From contig NZ_CP093365.1 in the NCBI RefSeq assembly GCF_023380245.1, positions 744,001 to 808,000 on the forward strand: 64,000 nt of DNA. The letters are read 5' to 3'. A model generated the notes under the pieces. It searched no databases. It had not been told where the DNA came from and was given only the letters and a program-made list of their open reading frames with translations. The DNA comes from Bombilactobacillus thymidiniphilus. GTDB taxonomy: Bacteria > Bacillota > Bacilli > Lactobacillales > Lactobacillaceae. Both the position numbers and the translations under genes were made by a program. This document shows positions 48,063-55,607 of this stretch, piece by piece; position 1 is the first letter of the stretch, and each line of letters opens with the position of its first letter.

Positions 48063-48740
48063 TCAATCCTCCGAATTAATATCGATGTTGTATGTTTTTT
48101 CAACGATGAAGCGTTCTAAAAAAATCAGAATGGCATATAATATGAAAACAGCTAAAATTATGAACATTAGACTAGTGGTGATTAATCCATTGATGCTATT
48201 TTCGTTGATTAATAAGTGGAATCCATACGCTAACATTAATAAAATCCCTAACCATACCAAAAACATTTTACGTACATATTCTTTCAAAAACTCAGTAGTT
48301 CCAACTTTAGATTTAAAAGTAAATGATACTGTAAGAGGATCTCTTTGCCCCTTTATGGCAGCGTGAACATATTTTTGAACTTGTTCCATATCAGCTACAT
48401 CAGCTTCAATGGCGCCAGCGCGCTCTACTTGTAGCTCAATTATAAATTGGCAGATTAGTGTACAAATAATGATAATTACTAAATAAATTAACAATATTTT
48501 CCACAAGTCAGGTCGATATTTCAGTGGTTGGATTTTGTCACTATATTCACTAGATGATCTGATAAGTTGACTAAAAGCATATGGCGATGCTGCAGTAGCA
48601 GCCCCTATAGCCATAATTGCCATTGCCCATTTACTAATGCTTTTGGGTAATTTGTAGGTCATAAAACGTTTAGTGGCAAAATCATACATCAACCGTGCAT
48701 CTTTACCATCGCCAAACCAAACTCTTGTAAGAACTGACAT
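48063..48740 (-). CDS. Tandem membrane paralogue 1 (candidate immunity protein)
   Basis: A 225-residue paralogue that starts one base after the LXG gene stop. The frame extends 28 codons upstream into the LXG gene, but the ATG at 48740 follows TTGGAGTG, a ribosome binding site formed by the last LXG codons, and gives the MSVLTRVWFGDG start common to all three copies. Membrane segments lie near 38-60, 80-102, 165-180 and 190-212. As the copy translationally linked to the toxin gene, it is the first candidate for the cognate immunity protein. Confidence 0.78.
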   Translation of the reverse strand: MSVLTRVWFGDGKDARLMYDFATKRFMTYKLPKSISKWAMAIMAIGAATAASPYAFSQLIRSSSEYSDKIQPLKYRPDLWKILLIYLVIIIICTLICQFIIELQVERAGAIEADVADMEQVQKYVHAAIKGQRDPLTVSFTFKSKVGTTEFLKEYVRKMFLVWLGILLMLAYGFHLLINENSINGLITTSLMFIILAVFILYAILIFLERFIVEKTYNIDINSED

Positions 48741-48741
48741 A

Positions 48742-50121
48742 TTACACTCCAAAAAATTTATCTGTTTTTTTGTTGATGGCTGAGCCCAATGAATCTCCTT
48801 CTTTTCCTCCAAAGTATCCACCAACTACTGAGCCTACGGCTGCTCCGATACCTCCGCCTATAGGTCCACCTAACGCTGTTCCCACTGCACCTAACACTAA
48901 AGCACCTGCTTCGGAGCCCACATCTGCACCTGCAGAACTAGCGACTGTTTTAACAGCTGTGTGCTCGGTAGCAATGGCGGCTGCTTTACCAGTATTGCCG
49001 CCACTACCACCATGTCCCTTTCCTTTTAATTTTTGAAAATCAGTATTCCAGTCAATGGCTGTGCCCAAATAGCCAGCGTATTTGCCAGCTTTAGCAAGCT
49101 TTCCAGCCCATCTGAATTGCTTATTATTCGATAAATCATTATGGACTTGACTGTGGGAGTAAGTTTTAATATTAAACTTGCGTTCTAAACTATAAAAAAT
49201 GATGTTTTTAGAATTTTTTAAAGCTGCTTTTTTACTAAATTTGCCATCTTTCATAAGCAGATTTTTAATAGTACTTTCGCTGACTAAACCACGGGTAGAG
49301 CGACCAATAAATTTACCATTCTTGGCTTTTTTAAGAATACCCCAACTCTTCAACGCTAGGATTGCAAAGTCATTAATATTTTTGATGACTTTTTTGTCTT
49401 CCTTGCTGTTTACATAGGAAATTGCCAAATCTAAAGCTAAATCGTCAGAAATGTTAATTCCCTGCTTTTTTAAATAAGCTTTACATTCGTCCGCATATTT
49501 TAATTCGGCATCTTCTACTTCAAAGCGCTTTTTACCGTCTAACTTAGAATCACTGCCGGCTTTCACATCGGCTTCCACGCTCACCAACCGCTCAGAAACA
49601 TCTTCCAGCTTTTTGCTGACTTTTTGATTATTGAAGTTGGCTAGATCATTCAATAATTTAGTAATAAACTGGCTTTCTTCTTGGAGCTGGCGCTCGGCAT
49701 CGTCGTCTAATTTGCTGACATTGGCACCTTCATCGGCGGCATCCGCCAGCGCCCGGTTCATTTGTTGGCGCGCTTCACTTAATTGGCGCTGCACTTTCTG
49801 TAAATCGCGTTGTAAATCCTGCAAAACGTCACTATTGATGATTGCGGTCGGACTATTGTCGACGTTTTGAGAAAATGATTCTAATAACTTGCCGTATTGC
49901 GTTACGAGTTCGGCAGTGCTTTTCTGTAAATCAGCAGTGCCTTTTTGGTGCACACGCTTGGTATAATCTAAAATACTTTTTTGAGCAGTACCTTGAAAGC
50001 CCGCTGTTTGGGGCACCGCCATCATTTTGCCGCCCACATCTTTGAGGCTAGCTTCTAGCGTTTTGGCTTGCGCTTTGAGTTCGTCGTGATTGGCGACGAG
50101 TTGTGCCATATTGATTTTCAT
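48742..50121 (-). CDS. LXG-domain type VII toxin with glycine-zipper C-terminus
   Basis: A 459-residue protein. Residues about 1-200 form the helical LXG domain (MKINMAQLVANHDELKAQ start, long heptad-rich helices), the part recognised by type VII secretion. A middle region (about 205-370) has no catalytic motif I know. The last 60 residues (399-459) are Gly/Ala-rich with GxxxG-like spacing (GALVLGAVGTALGGPIGGG, then GAAVGSVVGGYFGG), a glycine-zipper pattern found in membrane-depolarising LXG or TspA-type toxins. ATG at 50133 is possible, but GGGGG precedes ATG at 50121. It follows two small helical partners and precedes three membrane paralogues. Confidence 0.85.
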   Translation of the reverse strand: MKINMAQLVANHDELKAQAKTLEASLKDVGGKMMAVPQTAGFQGTAQKSILDYTKRVHQKGTADLQKSTAELVTQYGKLLESFSQNVDNSPTAIINSDVLQDLQRDLQKVQRQLSEARQQMNRALADAADEGANVSKLDDDAERQLQEESQFITKLLNDLANFNNQKVSKKLEDVSERLVSVEADVKAGSDSKLDGKKRFEVEDAELKYADECKAYLKKQGINISDDLALDLAISYVNSKEDKKVIKNINDFAILALKSWGILKKAKNGKFIGRSTRGLVSESTIKNLLMKDGKFSKKAALKNSKNIIFYSLERKFNIKTYSHSQVHNDLSNNKQFRWAGKLAKAGKYAGYLGTAIDWNTDFQKLKGKGHGGSGGNTGKAAAIATEHTAVKTVASSAGADVGSEAGALVLGAVGTALGGPIGGGIGAAVGSVVGGYFGGKEGDSLGSAINKKTDKFFGV

Positions 50122-50132
50122 TATTTCCCCCA

Positions 50133-50408
50133 TTACTTGCTGAAATTCTTACCGGCTTGGATATCCGCTTTAGTGAAATCTTTGCTTACTTTAGTAAATT
50201 GCTCAGTGTCATTATTGGCTAATTTCTGGTATTTGCCTACTGCTGAACTAATCTGTTTGGCTAAACTGACGATTTCAGTGAAAGGTTTCAAATCGGTACC
50301 ACGGATATCAGTGGCGGTCAATTTGGTACTCGCTAAATCACCGACTGCACTCTTGGCAGTGCTGACGTTATCGTTAAAGTCATCGGTGACGATCTTGATG
50401 CTGCTCAT
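50133..50408 (-). CDS. Small helical LXG partner (YwqI/DUF5344-like)
   Basis: A 91-residue predicted helical protein, rich in Ala, Lys, Thr and Ser, with MSSIKIVTDDFNDN at the start. Size, layout and place between a YwqH-like protein and an LXG toxin match YwqI of Bacillus. Such proteins bind the LXG domain and form the type VII secretion signal. It overlaps the gene before by 4 bp and the alternative LXG ATG by one base. Confidence 0.75.
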   Translation of the reverse strand: MSSIKIVTDDFNDNVSTAKSAVGDLASTKLTATDIRGTDLKPFTEIVSLAKQISSAVGKYQKLANNDTEQFTKVSKDFTKADIQAGKNFSK

Positions 50409-50716
50409 TGGTTGGTCGCCTCCAATTGGGTGATTTGGTTGTTTAAATTGTTCAATTGGGTGGTGATAGCTTGATTATTGGTGGTTGTTTTAGTGCCGTA
50501 ATCAGTAATTTTGGTACCGGTTTTGCTGTACTTTTCTTGGAATTTGTTGCATTTTTGCCCTTGCCAATTGTTTTTTTGCCAATATTTGGTGAGTTTGCCA
50601 AAAGATGTTTGCACATCAGTCACCGATTGTTGCGCCTTGTTGACTTTGGTTTGGGCGCTAGTTAAACGTTCGCGCTTGCCTTTGAGCTTCTTGATTTCGG
50701 CATCGTTTTTCCCCAC
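50405..50716 (-). CDS. Small helical LXG partner (YwqH/DUF5082-like)
   Basis: A 103-residue coiled-coil protein with a Lys/Gln/Asn-rich composition. The segment FGKLTKYWQKNNWQGQKCNKF holds a W-x-G-like turn (NNWQG) as in WXG100-related proteins, flanked by two long helices. First gene of the cassette, with its promoter in the AT-rich 50717-50845. Matches YwqH in length and place. Confidence 0.75.
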   Translation of the reverse strand: MGKNDAEIKKLKGKRERLTSAQTKVNKAQQSVTDVQTSFGKLTKYWQKNNWQGQKCNKFQEKYSKTGTKITDYGTKTTTNNQAITTQLNNLNNQITQLEATNQ

Positions 50717-50848
50717 TAAATTAACCCCTTTATATATAAATATTTGTTAATATTTGAATAATCTTAATCTAAATGTAAACATTCCCCCAGTTAAAACACA
50801 GAATATAAGTACCATATAAACTTAGCATTAAATTGTTATTTTGCAAAG

Positions 50849-50884
50849 CACAAAAAAAGTGCTCCATTCGAGGAGCACTTTAGA
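50849..50884 (-). terminator. Intrinsic terminator after the oxidoreductase gene
   Basis: AAAGTGCTCC (50856-50865) pairs with GGAGCACTTT (50872-50881) around a 6-nt loop and a minus-strand T7. It separates the LXG cassette promoter from the operon at 50887-53744. Confidence 0.9.
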
Positions 50885-50886
50885 TC

Positions 50887-51750
50887 TTAAGACCACCACA
50901 ATTTAATTAAGGCTTGTGTTCCCAGATCACCGTCTTGCTTATCGTTAACTAGTTGCTCATATAATTGTTCGGCTTGTTTAGTAGCTGGCAGATTGAGTTG
51001 CATTTGTTGGGCAGTATCTAAAGCAATCCGCAAATCTTTTAAGAAATGCTTGCTGAAAAAGCCCGGCGAATAGTCTTCTTTTAGAATGCGCGGACCGTAA
51101 TTTGCTAGACTCCAGTTGGCAGCACTACCAGCACCTACAGTCTGCAAAACATCCGGCAGATTTAAGCCAGCGGCGCGTGCGTAAACGAGCATTTCACATA
51201 AACCAGTCATGGTACCCGCGATCATAATTTGGTTAGCCATTTTCGTGTTTTGTCCTGCACCAGCTGCGCCAAAGAGATGAGCTGACTGACTAAACATGTT
51301 AAAAATAGGCAGTACTTTTTCAAAAGTCTTCTCCGAACCACCAATCATAATGGTTAATGTGCCTTTTTGGGCGCCAATATCACCACCTGACACAGGTGCA
51401 TCCAAGACTTGCGCACCTTTTTCTTGACCGTAATTAAAGATCTTTTGCGCCAAATCAGGTTTGGAAGTAGTGAGATCGACTAGGATTTTGTCTTGCACAT
51501 TAGCTTGAAAAATACCACTTTCACCAAAGTAAACTTGTTCGACGTCTTGGGGAAAGCCTAACATGGTGAAGATTAACTCACTGTGCTCCACAATTTCTTG
51601 CGGATTAGGACACCAAGTAGCACCTTGCTCCACTAAATTATCCGTCTTTTTTTGCGTGCGATTATAAACCCATAATTCTTGTTTGTTATGCAATAGATGT
51701 TGTGCGATAGCGTTGCCCATCACGCCTGTACCGATAAAACCAATTTTCAT
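50887..51750 (-). CDS. 3-hydroxyisobutyrate dehydrogenase family NAD(P) oxidoreductase
   Basis: A 287-residue beta-hydroxyacid dehydrogenase. The dinucleotide motif GFIGTGVMGNAIAQHLL is at the N-terminus, DAPVSGGDIGAQKGTLTIMIGG near residue 118 is the substrate-binding signature, and the catalytic Lys sits in GAGQNTKMANQ near 170. Substrate may be 3-hydroxyisobutyrate, tartronate semialdehyde or a similar short acid. Its ATG overlaps the kinase gene by 4 bp, so it is the last gene of a three-gene operon. Confidence 0.9.
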   Translation of the reverse strand: MKIGFIGTGVMGNAIAQHLLHNKQELWVYNRTQKKTDNLVEQGATWCPNPQEIVEHSELIFTMLGFPQDVEQVYFGESGIFQANVQDKILVDLTTSKPDLAQKIFNYGQEKGAQVLDAPVSGGDIGAQKGTLTIMIGGSEKTFEKVLPIFNMFSQSAHLFGAAGAGQNTKMANQIMIAGTMTGLCEMLVYARAAGLNLPDVLQTVGAGSAANWSLANYGPRILKEDYSPGFFSKHFLKDLRIALDTAQQMQLNLPATKQAEQLYEQLVNDKQDGDLGTQALIKLWWS

Positions 51751-52553
51751 TTTGGAGCCTCCCCATGATTGATAGGACCAAATTGATGTCCCACCGCAAT
51801 TTGATGTTGAATCGCTTGCTGTGTATAGAGCTTGGCTATTTGGATACTAGTACGCATGTTGTGACCCAGAGCTAGCTGTGCGGTAATGCAAGCAGACAAA
51901 GTATCACCCGTGCCATTAGTGTGATCGGTTGCCACAAAGTTGCCCGCCAACCACATTTCTTGGCCATCAGCCAGCAAAACATAATCTTCTACGATTTCTT
52001 GGCGATTATCATCATGTTTCCCCTTAATTAAAACATTTTTGGCACCTAATTGTTGTAATTTTTGGGCCGCCAGCTGAATTTCTGCTTTGTCAGCCAAGTG
52101 TAATCCTGTTAATTTTTGCGCTTCATAAAAGTTAGGCGTAATTAAAGTGGCCAAGGGTACTAATTCTTTGATTAAACTTTGGTAAGCAGCTTCTTCCAAT
52201 AATAAAGCTTGATGCTTGGTGATAATTACAGGATCCAAAACAAAATTTGACCACTGATATTTTCGAATATTGGTTGCTACGCATTCAATCGTAGCTTGGT
52301 CGCTTAACATACCTGTTTTGAATGCTTGGATGGAAAAATCATCTGCCAACGTTTTAAATTGTGCTGTGATGAATTCAGGCGTCATCGTTACACTGTCAAA
52401 AATACCATAAGAATTGCCAGCCACAGCAGCGGTTAAAATCGACATACCGTAAACTTGTTGTTCTTGAAAGGTTTTTAAATCTGCTTGCGCTCCCGCACTG
52501 CCGTCGCAATCTGAACCGGCAATAGTGACAACTTGAGGAAATGAATTAATCAT
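51747..52553 (-). CDS. pdxK: Pyridoxine/hydroxymethylpyrimidine kinase (PdxK/ThiD type)
   Basis: A 268-residue ribokinase-fold enzyme that phosphorylates pyridoxal, pyridoxine or hydroxymethylpyrimidine. The N-terminal motif TIAGSDCDGSAGAQADLKTF varies from the usual GSDSSGGAGIQADLKTF, and the catalytic loop is TNGTGDTLSA with Asp. It lies between an MFS transporter gene (3 bp) and the dehydrogenase gene. PdxK and ThiD activities cannot be told apart by sequence here. A transporter for the vitamin next to its kinase is plausible. Confidence 0.85.
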   Translation of the reverse strand: MINSFPQVVTIAGSDCDGSAGAQADLKTFQEQQVYGMSILTAAVAGNSYGIFDSVTMTPEFITAQFKTLADDFSIQAFKTGMLSDQATIECVATNIRKYQWSNFVLDPVIITKHQALLLEEAAYQSLIKELVPLATLITPNFYEAQKLTGLHLADKAEIQLAAQKLQQLGAKNVLIKGKHDDNRQEIVEDYVLLADGQEMWLAGNFVATDHTNGTGDTLSACITAQLALGHNMRTSIQIAKLYTQQAIQHQIAVGHQFGPINHGEAPK

Positions 52554-52556
52554 AAT

Positions 52557-53744
52557 TTAAGCCTCCGTCTCCAAGCGACTAGCGCGTTTTTGTAAATTAG
52601 TAACTACTAGGAAGATAGCAATCACCGCGCTTAAAGCAATCATCGCTTCAAAAGTACCAATTAAAGTATCTTGATTGAATAATGGTGCGGTAAATTTAAA
52701 GAACCATGCCGAAAAGGCAAAGCCTAAACTTGTTAGTGCGGAAAATGTCCCCATGACAATAGGGTATACCTTGGCAGAAGCCAGATTGGATAATAAAAAG
52801 GGCACAGTAATTAGTGTCACAGAACCACCTGTTCCGATGAGAAATGCTCCCAAGGCACTCGACCAGAAAGCATGGAAGAAAATAAATAGAGAAGCACCTA
52901 CCACGATTGCTCCAAAACCAGCTGCCAATAAATAGTTGCCAAAAGTCTTTCGGTATAGACTAATCAAAATTCCGGCGACAATGGAAGCAGCGCGAACAAA
53001 AAGTAACGCTTGTCCAGAAGTGCTGGGACCGCCAATTTGGTATTGATGTAAGTAAATAGCCATTTTGTTGGACATTACAGCAACTAAGATTTCCACAAGC
53101 ATAGAAATCACAATTAAGCTGATGATTAATGTCCAGTGATTACGTGATGTGTGGGAAGTTTGTTGACTATTAGTATCTGTAGGATGCGTGTCCGGTACAA
53201 AGAGCCACGCTAAAATTAAAGCAACAATTGTGATCCCATAAACATAGTAATTATGCACCCAACTGATATTGGCTAAAAAGCCTCCTAGCACAATCCAGAC
53301 CATCGCAAAACCATCTTCTAAAGCGACATTGAAACCGAATTGATTAGAGCGACGCTCACCTTGGTAGGAAGCAGCCGATAAACTGGGCAAAACAGTGGTA
53401 ATAGCACCACTACCAAAACCAACGATCAGAGCAAAAAAGATCAATTGTCCGACACTTTGGTGAATGAAAATCGGTAATAAACCACCAGCTGCTAATAAGG
53501 TTAAGCCAATGACTGCAGCTTTTTTATAGGTGATTTTAGTCAAAATAAAACCAAATATAAATGAAGCGATCATTGAAGCAACGTCACCAATTGAAGCAAT
53601 AGATTCCACTTGTGTCGGATCAGCGTGGGGGAAAGCTTGCTGAATTTTCACAATGGAAGGCGCCATGACTGAGTCTAAGCGCGTGACAGTGGTTAAAGCA
53701 ATAATACCTACTAAAATTGATAAACGATTCTTGGTCAAATGCAA
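52557..53744 (-). CDS. MFS transporter
   Basis: A 395-residue transporter with 12 predicted membrane segments split 6+6 and a hydrophilic loop near residues 192-205. The N-terminal half holds TRLDSVMAPSIVKIQQAF. Start is TTG at 53744, 7 nt after AGGAGG. Substrate unknown; because the gene is followed by a PdxK/ThiD-type kinase in the same operon, vitamin B6 or a pyrimidine precursor is a candidate. Confidence 0.85.
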   Translation of the reverse strand: MHLTKNRLSILVGIIALTTVTRLDSVMAPSIVKIQQAFPHADPTQVESIASIGDVASMIASFIFGFILTKITYKKAAVIGLTLLAAGGLLPIFIHQSVGQLIFFALIVGFGSGAITTVLPSLSAASYQGERRSNQFGFNVALEDGFAMVWIVLGGFLANISWVHNYYVYGITIVALILAWLFVPDTHPTDTNSQQTSHTSRNHWTLIISLIVISMLVEILVAVMSNKMAIYLHQYQIGGPSTSGQALLFVRAASIVAGILISLYRKTFGNYLLAAGFGAIVVGASLFIFFHAFWSSALGAFLIGTGGSVTLITVPFLLSNLASAKVYPIVMGTFSALTSLGFAFSAWFFKFTAPLFNQDTLIGTFEAMIALSAVIAIFLVVTNLQKRASRLETEA

Positions 53745-53777
53745 AATGATTCCTCCTAAAAATACTGTTACAATAAA

Positions 53778-53812
53778 AAAAGACTACCCCAGTTGTTGGA
53801 ATAGTCGCAATA
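53778..53812 (-). terminator. Intrinsic terminator after the Bax1-I gene
   Basis: GACTATTCC and GGGGTAGTC pair (two G-U pairs) around a 7-nt loop, with T7 on the minus strand. It lies just upstream of the MFS gene, so the MFS promoter must be very near 53745-53780. Confidence 0.75.
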
Positions 53813-53827
53813 ATTTAGCTCTCGGGT

Positions 53828-54535
53828 TTAATTATTATCATTACCTAATGACAAAATGCTCAACAGAATATTGATGAAATCTAGAATCAAATCTACTGAA
53901 GCATATAGTGCCAGAGCTCCCAAATTGCTGTCTTTATTTTCCGCATAAAGGTACTTCAAGTTTTGTGAATCAAAAGCAATATAGCCCATGAAAACAATAA
54001 TTGTCAAAATATTAACAACCATACCCATAAATGAGTTATGCAACAAGAATACATTTACTAAAGAAGCAGCAAGGATTGCAATTAATCCCCAAAATAGTGT
54101 TTTTTGCCAAGTCATTAAATTGGTTTTTGTAAAATAGCCGTAAGCTGCTAAAGCTACGAAAATAACAGCGGTTAAAGCGACCGATTTAACAATAGCTGAG
54201 GCTGAATATAATACAAAAATAGGTACGCCCAGCACTGAAAAAGTGGCTATAAAGCCCAAATAAAATACGAAAGTCAAAAAGTAAGATCGATCCACAAACG
54301 CTCTACACAACATGATGAACACCAGACTAACGGCGATAATTGCGACCCCCGAAAGAAACGGATGGTGATTGGCTGTCTGCAGCAAAGAAAGCATTAGAGC
54401 TTCATGAACCATAAAATATTTAGTCAAAGCAGCAGCACAAAGCAGCCAAAAAGCGATTCCTAAGCCACTGTATAAATAAACTAATGATGTGAATTTAGAT
54501 AGTTGAGTGCTATCTGTTTTTTCGATTGTTTGCAT
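53828..54535 (-). CDS. Bax inhibitor-1 family membrane protein
   Basis: A 235-residue protein with seven membrane segments of the Bax1-I/YccA type, ending in the conserved ALYASVDLILDFINILLSIL near residue 205. The family includes pH-dependent calcium leak channels (YetJ) and regulators of membrane proteases. Single gene with a terminator. Confidence 0.88.
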   Translation of the reverse strand: MQTIEKTDSTQLSKFTSLVYLYSGLGIAFWLLCAAALTKYFMVHEALMLSLLQTANHHPFLSGVAIIAVSLVFIMLCRAFVDRSYFLTFVFYLGFIATFSVLGVPIFVLYSASAIVKSVALTAVIFVALAAYGYFTKTNLMTWQKTLFWGLIAILAASLVNVFLLHNSFMGMVVNILTIIVFMGYIAFDSQNLKYLYAENKDSNLGALALYASVDLILDFINILLSILSLGNDNN

Positions 54536-54645
54536 TGAACTCCCCCTTAATATATCTATTAAAACATATTTTATACTATTGTGAAAGGCTAGTGAGTGAA
54601 TAGAAGTTGTGTGTTTTTTTTAATAAATTAGTATTTTGTATGCAA

Positions 54646-55281
54646 TTACCAAATGTCATACTGTGAATTTTGCGGACTCCAATGTGTTTGTTCAATAAAG
54701 TGGCGCAAATCTGCTATTTTGTGAGCTTGGAATAACTTTAAAATGCTGGCATGTTCTTGGTTTGTTGCTTGCAATAAATCGGTGATAACTTTAGGTTGCA
54801 GGCGTGCATAATTCTTACCAATAAAACTACGCTTTTTGTTCAATAAATCGCGTTTCAATAAATCGTTGGGGCATTTAGCTAAATAAACGTTGTGAAACTG
54901 TTCTTGCAGCTCATTATATTTAATGAACAATTCGTTGCTAATCGCGGAATCCATGCTATCAACAAGAAAATTCATGGTGGCATAATCTTTTTTTGTCAAA
55001 TACGGACTAGCCAAAGCGGCTATTTTACCGTCTAATAAACCGATTAAAGTATATAATTCTTGGCTATCTTTTTGGGTGTAATATCTAATCTTAAAACCTT
55101 TGTGAGCTTGTCGAACTAGAACACCATCAGCCTCTAATTGCAACAGTGCTTCGCGAATAGGGGTGCGACTGGTGCCTAATTGTTCGGCTAAAGACTGCTC
55201 AGTCAAGTGTTCGCTACGCTGAATTTTGCCCAGTACAAGTTGTTGGGCAATAAAATTGTATACAGTATCCTTTAATGTCAT
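54646..55281 (-). CDS. GntR-family transcriptional regulator (FadR/FCD type)
   Basis: A 211-residue regulator with a winged helix at the N-terminus (LTEQSLAEQLGTSRTPIREALLQLEADG near residues 24-51) and a helical FCD effector domain. It is divergent from arcA, separated by 326 bp, so it is the likely local regulator of the arginine deiminase operon or of itself. Effector unknown. No arginine repressor gene of ArgR type is adjacent. Confidence 0.88.
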   Translation of the reverse strand: MTLKDTVYNFIAQQLVLGKIQRSEHLTEQSLAEQLGTSRTPIREALLQLEADGVLVRQAHKGFKIRYYTQKDSQELYTLIGLLDGKIAALASPYLTKKDYATMNFLVDSMDSAISNELFIKYNELQEQFHNVYLAKCPNDLLKRDLLNKKRSFIGKNYARLQPKVITDLLQATNQEHASILKLFQAHKIADLRHFIEQTHWSPQNSQYDIW

Positions 55282-55344
55282 AGATAACTAACCTTTCTGA
55301 TTAAGTAATGTCAAATCCAGATTATTGTAAGTTTTGTCACTAAA

Positions 55345-55407
55345 AAAAGCAGTTGTTTGTTGTCGACGGACCGAGGAGACATATCCTATAAAGGATGAGC
55401 TGACTTT
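55345..55407. other. Candidate structured element between gntR and arcA
   Basis: AAAGCAGTT (55346-55354) can pair with AGCTG-CTTT (55398-55407), enclosing a TGTC/GACA hairpin (55361-55381) and an ATCC/GGAT hairpin with loop TATAAA (55383-55396). This would be a three-way junction. It lies upstream of the arcA promoter, so it belongs either to a leader of gntR or to a separate RNA. Not matched to any known class by eye. Confidence 0.3.
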
Positions 55408-55467
55408 GATTTGTTAGAAAAAAATTATTTAGTGCATTATTACACAAGTCGAAACAGCCACTTCTTT

Positions 55468-55481
55468 TGAAAGCGATTACT
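55468..55481. promoter_or_regulatory. cre site (CcpA) upstream of arcA
   Basis: TGAAAGCGATTACT matches the CcpA consensus at 13 of 14 positions. It lies about 54 bp upstream of the arcA -35 box. Carbon catabolite control of the arginine deiminase operon is known in lactic acid bacteria. Confidence 0.65.
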
Positions 55482-55534
55482 CATGCCTACAATTATAAAC
55501 TTTTAATATACGCAAGAATGCATTAATTGTGCAG

Positions 55535-55562
55535 TTGACACACTTTTAGTGCATGCTAATAT
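55535..55562 (+). promoter_or_regulatory. arcA promoter
   Basis: TTGACA (55535-55540) and TAATAT (55557-55562) are 16 bp apart, with an extended -10 (TGC before TAATAT). The 9-mer TTAGTGCAT occurs inside the spacer (55546-55554) and again at 55429-55437, a possible operator pair for the GntR-type regulator. Confidence 0.75.
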
Positions 55563-55607
55563 TTAGCTGTAATTCATTGAAAGCTAACATTTGGGGAGTG
55601 ATTAGAA

